DNA from: Streptomyces gossypii
Lineage (GTDB): Bacteria; Actinomycetota; Actinomycetes; Streptomycetales; Streptomycetaceae
Reading direction: 5' to 3'
Length of the DNA stretch: 64,000 bases
NCBI RefSeq assembly: GCF_025165795.1
Contig: NZ_JAJAGO010000007.1
Span: 333,034-397,033 of the forward strand
The number at the start of each line of letters is the position of its first letter. Position 1 is the first letter of the stretch. The position numbers and the translations under genes are program-made. The notes under the pieces were generated by a model. It had not been told where the DNA came from. It made no database searches and saw only the letters and a program-made list of their open reading frames with translations. Below are positions 1 through 8,130 of this stretch, piece after piece.

Positions 1-124
1 CCTTGCCGGGGTGCTCGCTCCGCCACGGCTCCGTCCTGACGACCACCAGGGTGAGGACGGCGAGCCACAGCGCGACGAACGTGGACAGCGCTGCGGGCCA
101 CCACCGCCTCAGATCTCCGCTCAT
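1..124 (-). CDS. DUF305-like membrane-anchored protein, N-terminus only (partial)
   Basis: The visible 41 codons read leftward and leave the window. They begin MSGDLRRWWPAALSTF and continue into a single hydrophobic segment (residues about 9-29), which suggests a signal anchor followed by an extracytoplasmic domain. The ATG at 122-124 overlaps the stop of the DUF3105 gene as ATGA, so the two are translationally coupled. In Streptomyces a DUF305 gene commonly follows DUF3105, and that neighbourhood is the main basis for the name. The diagnostic His/Met-rich DUF305 core lies outside the window, so the family call is inference. Metal handling, possibly copper, is often suggested for this family but is not shown here. 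Confidence 0.55.
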   Translation of the reverse strand, partial: MSGDLRRWWPAALSTFVALWLAVLTLVVVRTEPWRSEHPGK

Positions 125-756
125 GCGGGGACCCCGCCCGTGCAGGCGGCTCCCGGCTCCGGAGTCTGCTCGCCCTGCACGTACTTGTCGATGAACTCTC
201 CGACCCGCGCGTCGGACGCCTTCTCCACCGTCAGCTGGTGGCCCCAGGCGCTGAGCGTGATGGGCCCGGACTGGCCGGAGACCGGGCTGATGAAGGTGTA
301 CGTGGTCCGCTCCACCCGCTGGGTGAGCGCCTTGACATCGCCGGCGGACGCCTTGTCGTTGTACGAGATCCAGACCGCGCCATGCTCAAGGGAGTGGACG
401 GCGTTCTCCTCCTTGAGCTCCTTCGTGTAGACCTCGCTGTCGCAGTTGGCCCAGACGGGATTGTGCTTGCCGCCGACGGCGGGAGTCATCGGATAGTCGA
501 CGTCCTCCTCGACGTGGTCGCGGTCGAGTTCGTCCCAGGTCTTCTCACCCCGCACCGGCGCGGCCTTGGCCTGCTCCTCCTCTTCGGCCGCCGAGAAGAG
601 CAGCCAGCCGCCGCCCACGGTGGCGGTGAGGATCACCAGGCCCGCGGTGATGGCGAAGATGCGGTGACGGCGGTCGCGGGCCGCGTCCGCGCGGCGCATC
701 TCCTCGATGCGGGCCCGGCGGGCGTCTGCCGTTTTGGACTTGTTCTTGGAACCCAT
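121..756 (-). CDS. DUF3105 family membrane-anchored protein
   Basis: This is a 211-residue protein starting MGSKNKSKTADARRARIEEM. A charged, helical N-terminus (1-35) precedes one transmembrane segment (about 36-55) and an extracytoplasmic domain with the DUF3105 features: a Tyr-Pro-Met-Thr-Pro stretch, a His-Asn-Pro-Val-Trp segment, and an HSLEHGAVW motif that carries conserved histidines. Function is unknown; the histidines and the DUF305 partner suggest metal binding at the cell surface, which is inference. It overlaps the downstream DUF305-like gene by four bases. The ATG at 754-756 is chosen because longer in-frame extensions are Arg/Pro-rich and look non-coding. Confidence 0.8.
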   Translation of the reverse strand: MGSKNKSKTADARRARIEEMRRADAARDRRHRIFAITAGLVILTATVGGGWLLFSAAEEEEQAKAAPVRGEKTWDELDRDHVEEDVDYPMTPAVGGKHNPVWANCDSEVYTKELKEENAVHSLEHGAVWISYNDKASAGDVKALTQRVERTTYTFISPVSGQSGPITLSAWGHQLTVEKASDARVGEFIDKYVQGEQTPEPGAACTGGVPA

Positions 757-849
757 GGTGTTCTGTCCTGCCTTCTCCGCGCCGCCCGCGCTTCGGCGGG
801 GCGCGGCTGCTGCGCGACGGGTGGGCTGCGGGCAAAGCCGGGCGCCTGC

Positions 850-861
850 GGGGGGGGGGGG
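850..861. repeat. 12-base G homopolymer
   Basis: Twelve consecutive G residues lie in the 143-base gap between the DUF3105 start and the end of the upstream secreted-protein gene. The tract is in the 5' untranslated region of DUF3105. It is a plausible slippage site, or simply a sequencing soft spot. Confidence 0.8.
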
Positions 862-899
862 AACCGCCCGTACGCAGGGGACTTCCGGCCGCGCCCGCT

Positions 900-1406
900 C
901 TACACGCGCAGCAGTTGCAGCAGATGAAGGTCTGGAGGCCGGGGCACGGCAACGGTGTCCGGCGGGGCGGGGCCGGCGGGCTCCCTGTCGTCCGCTGCCC
1001 GGGTACCGGACGGGCCGTCCGGTACGCCGCCCGCTGTACCGGAGTGAAGGGCGGTGCGGACGCCGTCGGGGATGTGACGCCGGCAGTGTCCGCCGGTGTC
1101 GTCCTGGGCGCACTGCTCGCAGGCGGAGCCGCCGGCACCGGCGGACTCAGCGGGCGCGGCGGCAGCAGGCTGGGCGGCAGCGGCGGGGGCAGCGGACGCA
1201 GCCGGTTGGGCAGCCGGTTGGGCAGCCGCAACTTTGGGATTCTGCAGGGCAGCGCCGAGTTGCCCTGCCGAGACGGGGAGGCAGAGCAGCGCCACCGCGG
1301 TGAGTGCCGACAGCACGGCCGCCGGCACTCCGCCACGCACAAGCCGACGGGGCGGCCAGGACTCGCGAGTGCGGGACTCGCGACGGTGTGGCGGGGCTTC
1401 CGGCAT
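900..1406 (-). CDS. Secreted Ala/Pro-rich protein with a Cys/His patch
   Basis: This 168-residue protein has an Arg-rich N-terminus (about 1-26), then a hydrophobic stretch (about 28-47) ending near LCLPVSAG, which looks like a signal peptide. A low-complexity Ala/Pro/Gln linker (about 50-92) follows, then SACEQCAQDDTGGHCRRH, a small Cys/His-rich segment that could bind a metal. The C-terminus ends HLLQLLRV. No family was recognised. The reading frame has typical Streptomyces codon bias and is the only plausible frame here. Position upstream of DUF3105 and downstream of M56/BlaI suggests a shared envelope or metal-stress locus, which is inference. A longer in-frame start exists only with a poor ribosome site. 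Confidence 0.5.
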   Translation of the reverse strand: MPEAPPHRRESRTRESWPPRRLVRGGVPAAVLSALTAVALLCLPVSAGQLGAALQNPKVAAAQPAAQPAASAAPAAAAQPAAAAPAESAGAGGSACEQCAQDDTGGHCRRHIPDGVRTALHSGTAGGVPDGPSGTRAADDREPAGPAPPDTVAVPRPPDLHLLQLLRV

Positions 1407-1414
1407 CCTTTACA

Positions 1415-1429
1415 CCTAAGCAGCCTAGG
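1415..1429. promoter_or_regulatory. Candidate operator upstream of the secreted-protein gene
   Basis: CCTAAG, CAG, CCTAGG forms a near-perfect inverted repeat (five of six pairs per arm) immediately upstream of the ATG at 1406. A BlaI-type repressor is encoded two genes away. BlaI proteins bind short dyads, so this is a reasonable target. The assignment rests on position only. Confidence 0.3.
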
Positions 1430-1446
1430 AGAAGTTGCCGGAGAAT

Positions 1447-2463
1447 CTACCAGGTGGCACTCGCAGCGGTGAGACCGCAGGGAGTCGAAGGTGAGGGCAC
1501 CTGACTGTACGGCAGCGGGCAGGCGTTCACGCTGGTCGCGGCCACGGCGGGGTGCGCGGCCAGTACGAACGGCAGCACCAGCACGCCACCCGCCGCCATC
1601 GCGCCGATCCAGGTCACTGCCCTGCGCAGCGGACGGCGCGGGCCGAGCAGGCGGCGGATACGTGGTGCCACGTCACCGCCCGCCGCGAGCGAGGCAGCCG
1701 AGCCACCGCCCCGGTCAGCCGGACCGGCCAGCTCCAGCAGCGCACCGGCGAGCGGGAGCGGCCCGTCGGCACACGCGGTCGCCTCGTCGTCGGCGGCCAT
1801 CTCCACCAGCCGCCGGGTCTGGACAGCGGCTGCACGAAAAATTGCCGGAAACGGAAAGGCGCGCTCCAGAGCGCCCGCGTACGCGAGGACCAGATGGTGC
1901 CGGCCGCGGATGTGCGCCCGCTCGTGCGCGATCACCGCCGTCAGCGCCTTCGGCTCCAGCGCCGCCAAGGCGGCGGAGGTGAGAACGATGCGGTGTCCCA
2001 GCCCAGGGAGGCAGTAGACGGCGGGCCGCGCGTCCTCGACGACGGTCACTCCGAGGACGGGGTCCGCGGTGCCGACAAGTGCCAGCACCCGGGCGTGCGC
2101 CCGGCGTTCCCGGCGCGCGCCCAACAGCGAACCGGTCAGGCACCAGCCCGTACGCCCCGCGACCGCCAGGGCCAGCACGCTCCCGGCCGCGGCGACGGCG
2201 GGCCCGCCGGGTGCCTCGTAATGCGCACGGATCATCAGTCCGCAGGCTTGCAGCAGGTCGCCCAAGCCGCCGCTGACGGGCGCCGTCGAGACCGTCACCA
2301 CCAGCCCGGCCAGCACCACCGAGAGCAGCATGGAGGCGGTGAGTGCCTGCCACGCCCAGATGCCCAGGCGAGGGGCACGCTCCGGCCAGCCCGCCCGCGC
2401 CAGCGCCGGGGCAGCCAGGGCCAGCGAGAGTCCGTAGCCGAGCAGCAGCGCGGCGGAGCTCAC
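1447..2463 (-). CDS. M56 family (BlaR1-like) membrane metallopeptidase
   Basis: This 338-residue integral membrane protein begins at GTG (2461-2463), overlapping the stop of blaI as GTGA. Hydrophobic segments lie near residues 4-22, 33-58 and 78-98, and again near the C-terminus (about 292-312). The zinc motif is AVIAHERAHIRGRHH, an HExxH variant in which the residues read HERAH, with a downstream acidic EMAADDEA segment as in M56 peptidases. In the paradigm, BlaR1/MecR1 peptidases inactivate a partner BlaI repressor; this protein lacks the penicillin-sensor domain, as is usual in actinobacterial M56/BlaI pairs. The signal it responds to is unknown. Confidence 0.85.
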   Translation of the reverse strand: MSSAALLLGYGLSLALAAPALARAGWPERAPRLGIWAWQALTASMLLSVVLAGLVVTVSTAPVSGGLGDLLQACGLMIRAHYEAPGGPAVAAAGSVLALAVAGRTGWCLTGSLLGARRERRAHARVLALVGTADPVLGVTVVEDARPAVYCLPGLGHRIVLTSAALAALEPKALTAVIAHERAHIRGRHHLVLAYAGALERAFPFPAIFRAAAVQTRRLVEMAADDEATACADGPLPLAGALLELAGPADRGGGSAASLAAGGDVAPRIRRLLGPRRPLRRAVTWIGAMAAGGVLVLPFVLAAHPAVAATSVNACPLPYSQVPSPSTPCGLTAASATW

Positions 2464-2828
2464 GAGCGGTCCCCTCCAGCGCGCTCGGCGAGTGCCGCCC
2501 GCAGTTCGGCGACCTCCGTCGCGTCCAGTTCGTCGAAGAGCCGCACCAGTGTCGCCGTGCGGTCCGCGCCGCTGGCCCACACCTGGTCGATCAGCGAGGC
2601 CGCGTACTCCTCGCGGCTCCTGGTGGCCCGGTAGCGGTAGGCGCGGCCGTCCTTGGCCCGGGTCAGCCAGCCCTTGCGGTGCAGTACCTCGGTCACGGTG
2701 TGCACCGTGTTGTAGGCAAGCTGCCGTTCCGCGGTGAGGCGGTGGAGGACCTCGCGCACGGTGACCGGCGCCTCCGCGGCCCACACCGTGTCCATGATCG
2801 CCTGCTCCAGCTCGCCGAAGCCCCGCAT
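2460..2828 (-). CDS. BlaI/MecI/CopY family transcriptional repressor
   Basis: This 122-residue winged-helix protein starts MRGFGELEQAIMDTVW, the standard opening of the family, followed by TVREVLHRL, NTVHTVTEVLHRKGWL (recognition helix) and a DGRAYRYRA wing. The C-terminal half is the dimerisation and proteolysis region. The start at 2828 is preferred because GAAGGG sits eight bases upstream; in-frame ATGs at 2849 and 2870 lack a clear ribosome site but cannot be excluded. It is co-translated with the M56 peptidase, so proteolytic relief of repression is the expected mode, by analogy with BlaR1/BlaI. Confidence 0.85.
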   Translation of the reverse strand: MRGFGELEQAIMDTVWAAEAPVTVREVLHRLTAERQLAYNTVHTVTEVLHRKGWLTRAKDGRAYRYRATRSREEYAASLIDQVWASGADRTATLVRLFDELDATEVAELRAALAERAGGDRS

Positions 2829-2875
2829 CCAGCCCGCCCTTCGTTCCATGACGCGAAATGCCGGTGTCATGTTAC

Positions 2876-2896
2876 GGCCCGGTCCGGAGCCGGGCC
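2876..2896. repeat. Perfect GC-rich inverted repeat
   Basis: GGCCCGG and CCGGGCC arms of seven bases flank a seven-base spacer that itself contains TCCGGA. It lies in the divergent intergenic region between blaI and the flavoprotein oxidoreductase gene. It may be an operator for either gene or a fortuitous GC-rich dyad. Confidence 0.4.
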
Positions 2897-3016
2897 TTCG
2901 CGCGGCCGACCAGTCGGACGAACGTGCCGCGCCGACGCGGGAGGGTGCGGGACATCCCGTCAGGTCCCGGGTACGAAGTGAGCACGCTCCGGCAGATCCG
3001 ACCAAGGAGGCCAGTC

Positions 3017-4378
3017 ATGGCGCAGGACACCGATGTCGTGGTGATCGGAATGGGTGTGGGGGGTGAACACGTCGCCGGGCGGCTGGCCGAGGCCGGTCTG
3101 GACGTCGTCGGAGTGGAGGCGCAGCTTGTCGGCGGCGAGTGCCCGTACTGGGCGTGTATCCCGAGCAAGATGATGGTCCGCGCCGGGAACCTGATCGCCG
3201 AGGCGCGGCGCGTCCCGGGCATGGCCGGGCAAGCCGAGGTAGCCCCGGACTTCACCCCGGTCGCGACCCGGATCCGCGAGGAGGCGACGACCGACTGGGA
3301 CGATCAGGCGGCCGTCGACCGGTTCACCGGCAAGGGCGGAAGGTTCCTCCGGGGACGCGCGCGTCTGACCTCACCCGGCCGCGTGGACGTCGACGGCCAG
3401 GTGCTCACGCCCCGGCGCAGCATCGTCCTGGCGACGGGCAGCCGCCCGCAGATTCCCCCGGTGCCGGGTCTGGACAAAGTGCCGTACTGGACGAACCGCG
3501 AGGCGATCGCGGTCAAGGAGGCGCCCGCATCGCTCCTGGTGCTCGGCGGCGGAGCCGTCGGCTGCGAACTGGCGCAGGCCTTCGCCCGGTTCGGCACCGT
3601 GGTGACCGTCGTCGAGGCGAGGGAGGGGCTGCTCCCGGCGGAGGAACCGGAGGCCGGCCGACTGCTCGGCGACGCCCTGGGCAGAGAGGGGGTCAGCGTG
3701 CGCACCGGCGCAGGGGCCACCAGCGTGAGCCACTCCGGGGACACCTTCCGGCTCACTCTGGACGACGGCGAGGAGCTGACGGGGCAGCAGTTGCTGGTCT
3801 CCACCGGGCGGCGTGCCGACCTCGCCACTCTCGGCGTGGAGAGTGTCGGACTCGATCCGGCCGCCCGTGCCCTGTCGGTGGACGGACAGATGCGGGCCAC
3901 GGACGGCGTGTGGGGAGTCGGCGACCTCACCGGCCGCGGTGCGTTCACCCATGTGGCGATGTACCAGGCCGAGATCGCCGCACGCAGCATCCTCGGCGAG
4001 CCGGGACCGGAAGCGGACTACCGCGCCCTGCCTCGGGTCACCTTCACCGATCCCGAAATCGGCTCCGTGGGTATGTCCGAACGCGCGGCCGGCGAGCGGG
4101 GGCTTCGGGTGCGTACGGGCACCGCTCAGGTACCCGCCTCCACCCGCGGCTGGATTCACAGGGCGGGCAACGAGGGGCTGATCAAGCTGGTGGAGGACGC
4201 GGAGCGCGGTGTGCTGGTCGGTGCCACCTCGGCGGGGCCCACCGGAGGCGAGGTGCTGTACGGGCTCGCGGTGGCGGTGCAGGCCGAAGTGCCGGTCGAG
4301 CAGCTGCGCCACATGATCTACGCGTATCCCACCTTTCACCGTGTGGTGGAGGACGCGCTGGCGGACCTCGCCGGGTGA
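3017..4378 (+). CDS. Class I pyridine nucleotide-disulfide oxidoreductase (mercuric reductase/transhydrogenase-like)
   Basis: This 453-residue FAD enzyme opens with VVVIGMGVGGEHVAGRLAE (dinucleotide fold) and has the redox pair GGECPYWACIPSK, two cysteines separated by four residues. A second NAD(P)H-binding GGGAVGCELAQAFARFG lies near 175-190 and an FAD-closing GVGDLTGRGAF near 300. The C-terminal dimerisation domain ends YAYPTFHRVVEDAL. The His of the usual His-Glu acid-base pair is replaced by Tyr, as in soluble transhydrogenase. Electron acceptor unknown; there is no MerR/MerT context and no C-terminal vicinal Cys pair, so mercuric reductase is unlikely. AAGGAGG at 3004-3010 sets the start. 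Confidence 0.85.
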   Translation: MAQDTDVVVIGMGVGGEHVAGRLAEAGLDVVGVEAQLVGGECPYWACIPSKMMVRAGNLIAEARRVPGMAGQAEVAPDFTPVATRIREEATTDWDDQAAVDRFTGKGGRFLRGRARLTSPGRVDVDGQVLTPRRSIVLATGSRPQIPPVPGLDKVPYWTNREAIAVKEAPASLLVLGGGAVGCELAQAFARFGTVVTVVEAREGLLPAEEPEAGRLLGDALGREGVSVRTGAGATSVSHSGDTFRLTLDDGEELTGQQLLVSTGRRADLATLGVESVGLDPAARALSVDGQMRATDGVWGVGDLTGRGAFTHVAMYQAEIAARSILGEPGPEADYRALPRVTFTDPEIGSVGMSERAAGERGLRVRTGTAQVPASTRGWIHRAGNEGLIKLVEDAERGVLVGATSAGPTGGEVLYGLAVAVQAEVPVEQLRHMIYAYPTFHRVVEDALADLAG

Positions 4379-4385
4379 GGCCGGG

Positions 4386-5180
4386 TCAGCGCAGTCCATG
4401 GCGGCGCGCCACCATGCGTTCGGCGGTGGACCGGGGCATCAGGCGGCGCAGTGCGAAGACCAGCGGTGCGTTGCTGCCCACCGCGTAGAACGGCTTGGGC
4501 TGCCGGGCTTCGACCGCCTTGACGACGGTGGCGGCGACCTCGGCCGCCGAGATGCCCTTCGCCTCGTTGGCGTTCAGCGCCGTCAGCATGGTGCGGTATT
4601 CGTCCCGGAAGGGGGAGTCCTCCGCCAGGTACTGGGTGCGCCGCTCGCTGATACCGGTGCTGATCGAGCCCGGTTCGACCGTGCTGACCCCGACGCCGTA
4701 GGGCGAGACCTCGCGGCGGGCGGCGTTCGCGAAGCCCTTGATCGCCGCCTTGGAGGCCACGTAGGAGGAGCGGTAGGCGAGGGGGAAGCTGGCCAGCATC
4801 GAGCCGACCATGATCACGCGACCGTATCCGCGGTCGCGCATCCCGGGCAGCAGCAGCTGGGTGAGCCGGACTGCACCGAAGACGTTCAGCTCGAACAGCC
4901 GCCGGAGGGCCTCCATCGGCAGTTCCTCGAGGGGGCCGCTCTGGCTTTCGCCCGCGTTGTTGACGAGGACGTCCACCGCGCCCGCCGCCTCCGCGCACGC
5001 CTTGATGCTCGCGTCGTCGGTGAGGTCGAGCGCGAGATACTCCACGCCGGGTATCGGAGCGGAGACCGCAGCCGGGTCGCGGCTGGTGCCCAGGACGCGG
5101 TATCCGCGCTGGACGAGTGCGGTGGCCACCGCCGCGCCGATCCCGGAGGACGCGCCTGTCACGAGCGCGGTCCGGCTCAC
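4386..5180 (-). CDS. Short-chain dehydrogenase/reductase (SDR)
   Basis: This 264-residue classical SDR opens VSRTALVTGASSGIGAAV, with the TGxxxGxG cofactor motif. It continues with NNAG (near 85), and a Ser...Tyr-x3-Lys catalytic set in GSMLASFPLAYRSSYVASK. The absence of an early acidic residue and the RD pair after the second strand suggest NADP(H) preference, which is tentative. The substrate is unknown. The GTG at 5178-5180 is chosen because GGGAG lies six bases upstream and because the start overlaps the stop of a short leader ORF. The gene converges on the oxidoreductase at 3017-4378, with eight bases between them. Confidence 0.85.
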   Translation of the reverse strand: MSRTALVTGASSGIGAAVATALVQRGYRVLGTSRDPAAVSAPIPGVEYLALDLTDDASIKACAEAAGAVDVLVNNAGESQSGPLEELPMEALRRLFELNVFGAVRLTQLLLPGMRDRGYGRVIMVGSMLASFPLAYRSSYVASKAAIKGFANAARREVSPYGVGVSTVEPGSISTGISERRTQYLAEDSPFRDEYRTMLTALNANEAKGISAAEVAATVVKAVEARQPKPFYAVGSNAPLVFALRRLMPRSTAERMVARRHGLR

Positions 5181-5233
5181 GTCGGACTCCCGGCTCGCGC
5201 GCTGAACCGCGCGTGAAATCCGTACCAGGTCAT
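5177..5233 (-). CDS. 18-residue leader ORF coupled to the SDR
   Basis: ATG at 5231-5233 opens MTWYGFHARFSARAGSPT, ending at a TGA (5177-5179) that overlaps the SDR GTG start. The sequence upstream contains AGAAGGAGA, a near-ideal Shine-Dalgarno at good spacing, better than that of the SDR itself. This arrangement would couple SDR translation to the short ORF. It could be a true leader peptide or the mis-annotated start of a longer protein. No homologue was recognised. Confidence 0.4.
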   Translation of the reverse strand: MTWYGFHARFSARAGSPT

Positions 5234-5365
5234 GTCGTCTCCTTCTCGGTTGGCGTGCGGTACCTGTGCGGGAACCGCGCTGTGCGCGGGCACCGGGGCT
5301 GAGGGTCATGCCGGGAAGGCGCAGCACCAGATTCCGCGAGCCCAGCAAAATCCAAACGAGAGACA

Positions 5366-6313
5366 CTAGCGGTCCGGCACCAGGTGGTTCATGGTGCGGG
5401 CGGCGGCCTCGCGCTCGGCCGCGGCGGCGATGAACGCGGCGGCGTTCCCCTCGCCCACCAGGCCGCGTACGCGGGCGAGCGTCTCCGCGGGCAGCAGTAC
5501 GGCCTCCGTCGGCGGAGTGCCCTGCGAGACGGCGGATGCCGCGGCGGTGCGCAGTTGGTCCCGGATGTTGCGGGCTGCCAGCAGCCGCATGGCACGAGCC
5601 AGTTCGGCGTCGACGGCCTGCTTAGCGAAGGGGCGCAGCAGCCGGACCAAGTCGGTGGCCTCGGTCACCTCCGCGTCCGTCAGAGTACGGCCCAGATAGC
5701 GGAGGAAGACGTGCTCGTTGGTGAAGTCCAGGAAGCGGGCGGCGATGTGCTCGACCTCGGTACGCAGCTCCCGCAGATGGCCGGTGATGGCAAGCAGCGG
5801 CACTCCGGCCGCGTGCAGCGCGGCGGCGACGGCGAGCTCCTGCGGGCTGGGGACCAGGAAGTCGCCCTCCTGGCCGGCGGCGGGCACCAGCAGCCCGAGG
5901 GCGAGGGCCTCTTCGAGCGCCTGGTCCCGCTGCCCGCCGCCATCGCTGCTGCCGAAGAGCTCGTCCAGCTCCGCGCGGCTCAGCCGCCCGGACACCTCGT
6001 CCGTCCAGGGGCCGTCGGCCTCGGAGACCAGGCCGAGCACACAGCCGAGACCGCGCCGGGCGTCCCACGCCTCCAGAAGCTCCTTTATGGAGGCCAGCGT
6101 GTAACCGCGGTCCAGCAGGTCGGCGATCTGGCCGAGCCGGGAGAGATGGCTGTCGTCGTAGACGTTCGCCCGGCCGCGGCGCTCCGGCTTGGGGAGCAGT
6201 CCGCGGTCCTGGTAGGCGCGGATGGTACGGACCGTGGCGCCGCTGCGGTGCGACAAGTCCTCTATCCGGTACTCGGTCCTCGCCTGCGGCTCCGGCTTCG
6301 TCACTGCCGTCAC
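5366..6313 (-). CDS. MerR family transcriptional regulator
   Basis: This 315-residue protein has a winged-helix DNA-binding head, EYRIEDLSHRSGATVRTIRAY then RGLLPKPERRGR and VYDDSHLSRLGQIADLLDRGYTL, followed by a long effector region of about 230 residues with no Cys signature for metals. The domain order and length fit the large MerR-like regulators of Streptomyces that respond to organic ligands. Its ATG overlaps the stop of the upstream EphD-like fusion (ATGA at 6310-6313), so it is the second gene of that operon and is likely to regulate it. The ligand is unknown. Confidence 0.85.
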   Translation of the reverse strand: MTAVTKPEPQARTEYRIEDLSHRSGATVRTIRAYQDRGLLPKPERRGRANVYDDSHLSRLGQIADLLDRGYTLASIKELLEAWDARRGLGCVLGLVSEADGPWTDEVSGRLSRAELDELFGSSDGGGQRDQALEEALALGLLVPAAGQEGDFLVPSPQELAVAAALHAAGVPLLAITGHLRELRTEVEHIAARFLDFTNEHVFLRYLGRTLTDAEVTEATDLVRLLRPFAKQAVDAELARAMRLLAARNIRDQLRTAAASAVSQGTPPTEAVLLPAETLARVRGLVGEGNAAAFIAAAAEREAAARTMNHLVPDR

Positions 6314-8130
6314 CGGGGCGGCTGGAGGCGGGCCAGGCCGCGCAGGACACGGGGCGCGAACCGGGACAGTGCCCGGGCACCGTGCGCTTCGGGAGTGACC
6401 GGGACCACCGCCTGGTTGCGGACGACCGCGCGCAGGACGGCGTCGGCCACTCGTGAAGGAGCGTAGTTCCGCCTGGCGTGGAAGCGAGAGGCCCGGCCCT
6501 GGAGACGCTGAGCCGTCTCCCCGTCCACTCCCATGAAGCGCGTGGCCGCGGTGATGTTGGTGCTGACCACGCCGGGGCAGATCGCGGAGACGCCGATGCC
6601 CTCCCCGGCCAGCTCTGCGCGCAGGCAGTCACTGAGCATCAGCACCGCTGCCTTGGAGGTCGCGTAGGCGGGGATGATGCGGTTGGGCCCGAACGCCGCG
6701 GCGGAGGCGGTGTTGACTATGTGGCCGCCCTGGCCCCGCTCGGCCATCTGCCTGCCGAAAGTCCGGCAGCCGTGGATGACTCCCCACAGGTTCACGTCCA
6801 GGATGCGGCTCCAGTCCTCGACACCGGTGTCCATGAAGGAGCCGGCCGCGCCTATCCCGGCGTTGTTGACGAGCACGTCCACGGTGCCGTGTTCGGCGGC
6901 GACCTTTTCGGCCAGCTTCTCCATCGCCTGGCCGTCGCCGACGTCCACGGTCTCGGCCCAGGCCGCGGGGGCGCCCCTCCGCCGGGCCTCCTCGGCCGTC
7001 CGCGCGGCGCCCTGCGCGTCAAGGTCGACGGCGACGATACGGGCACCGGCCTCGGCGAAGGCAAGGGCGGTGGCCCGCCCGATGCCGCTGCCCGCGCCGG
7101 TGACCAGCACCAGTTGCCCGGCGAACCGGCCGGCGTACGGATGGGGCTGTCGGCCCGGCTCCCGCGGTGCCGGGCCGGGAGTGCTGTGCCTGCTCACGAA
7201 CTCGTCGATCCAGCGGGCCAGTTGATCGGGGCGGGTGCGTGGCACCCAGTGCTTGGCGACAAGAGTGCGCCGGGTGAGGCGGGGTGCCCACAGCTCCAGG
7301 TCGTCGTAGAGCCGCTCGCTGAGGTAGGGATCGCCGGTGGGCGTGATGAGCTGCACGGGCGCGTGCGCGTAGCAGTCGCTACGCGGACTGCGCAGCCGGG
7401 AGCGGATGTTGTCGCGGTAGAGCCAGGCCCCGCGCGCGGCGTCGGTGGGCAGCGACGAGGTCGGGTATCCACCGCCCGGCACCTTCTCCAGCCGCTCCAG
7501 GATCCGGGGCCAGCTCCTGCCCAGCGGCCCCTTCCAGGCGAGCTCCGGCAGCACGGGCGTGTGCAGCATGTACACGTACCAGGACTTGAGGCCCTGGCCG
7601 AGGAGCTGGGCGGCCCGGCGCGGGGTGGGGCGCGCCGCCCGCTTCCTGATCCAGTGGGCGAAGTGGTCGAGAGAGGGGCCGGAGAGCGAGGTGAAGGAGG
7701 CGATGCGGCCCTTGGTGCGCTGCACTGTGGTGAACTCCCAGCCCTGCACCGAGCCCCAGTCGTGCCCGACCAGATGCACCGGGCGCTCCGGACTCACCGC
7801 GTCGGCGACGGCGAGGAAGTCGTCCGTCAGCTTCTCCAGGGTGAAGCCGCCGCGCAGCGGCTTGGGCGCGGTGGACCCGCCGCAGCCCCGCACGTCGTAG
7901 AGCACCACATGGAAGCGGCCCCGGAGGCGGCGGACGACCTCGGACCAGACCTCCTTGCTGTCCGGATAGCCGTGCACCAGCACGATCGTGGGCCGCGCGG
8001 TGTCTCCGAACTCGGCGACGCTCAGCTCGACGCCCTCCCGGGTGCGCACCCGGCGCTCCCGCGCACCCGGAAGACTCCCCTCGCGGCCGCCGCCCTCGGC
8101 TTCGCCGCCCGCACTGCCGGCCTCGCTCAT
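6310..8130 (-). CDS. EphD-like fusion: alpha/beta hydrolase plus SDR
   Basis: This 606-residue protein joins two enzymes. Residues about 25-300 form an alpha/beta hydrolase of the epoxide hydrolase type: VLVHGYPDSKEVW (oxyanion region), a GHDWGS nucleophile elbow with Asp, and KHWVPRTRPDQLARWIDEF near the end. Residues about 325-580 form an SDR: LVLVTGAGSGIGRATALAF, NNAG, then NTASAAAFGP and YATSKAA with catalytic Tyr and Lys. Mycobacterial EphD has the same architecture and size and acts on lipid epoxides in mycolate metabolism; the Streptomyces substrate is unknown. GGAGGAGA precedes the ATG. The gene is co-translated with the MerR regulator. Confidence 0.85.
   Translation of the reverse strand: MSEAGSAGGEAEGGGREGSLPGARERRVRTREGVELSVAEFGDTARPTIVLVHGYPDSKEVWSEVVRRLRGRFHVVLYDVRGCGGSTAPKPLRGGFTLEKLTDDFLAVADAVSPERPVHLVGHDWGSVQGWEFTTVQRTKGRIASFTSLSGPSLDHFAHWIRKRAARPTPRRAAQLLGQGLKSWYVYMLHTPVLPELAWKGPLGRSWPRILERLEKVPGGGYPTSSLPTDAARGAWLYRDNIRSRLRSPRSDCYAHAPVQLITPTGDPYLSERLYDDLELWAPRLTRRTLVAKHWVPRTRPDQLARWIDEFVSRHSTPGPAPREPGRQPHPYAGRFAGQLVLVTGAGSGIGRATALAFAEAGARIVAVDLDAQGAARTAEEARRRGAPAAWAETVDVGDGQAMEKLAEKVAAEHGTVDVLVNNAGIGAAGSFMDTGVEDWSRILDVNLWGVIHGCRTFGRQMAERGQGGHIVNTASAAAFGPNRIIPAYATSKAAVLMLSDCLRAELAGEGIGVSAICPGVVSTNITAATRFMGVDGETAQRLQGRASRFHARRNYAPSRVADAVLRAVVRNQAVVPVTPEAHGARALSRFAPRVLRGLARLQPPR

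Noticed and set aside
2883..3020. Start of the oxidoreductase at an upstream ATG (2858)
   Set aside because: The added 53 residues are Arg/Pro-rich and unlike any dinucleotide-fold N-terminus, while AAGGAGG lies just before 3017.
3017..4378. Mercuric reductase
   Set aside because: No HMA domain, no C-terminal Cys pair and no mercury genes nearby.
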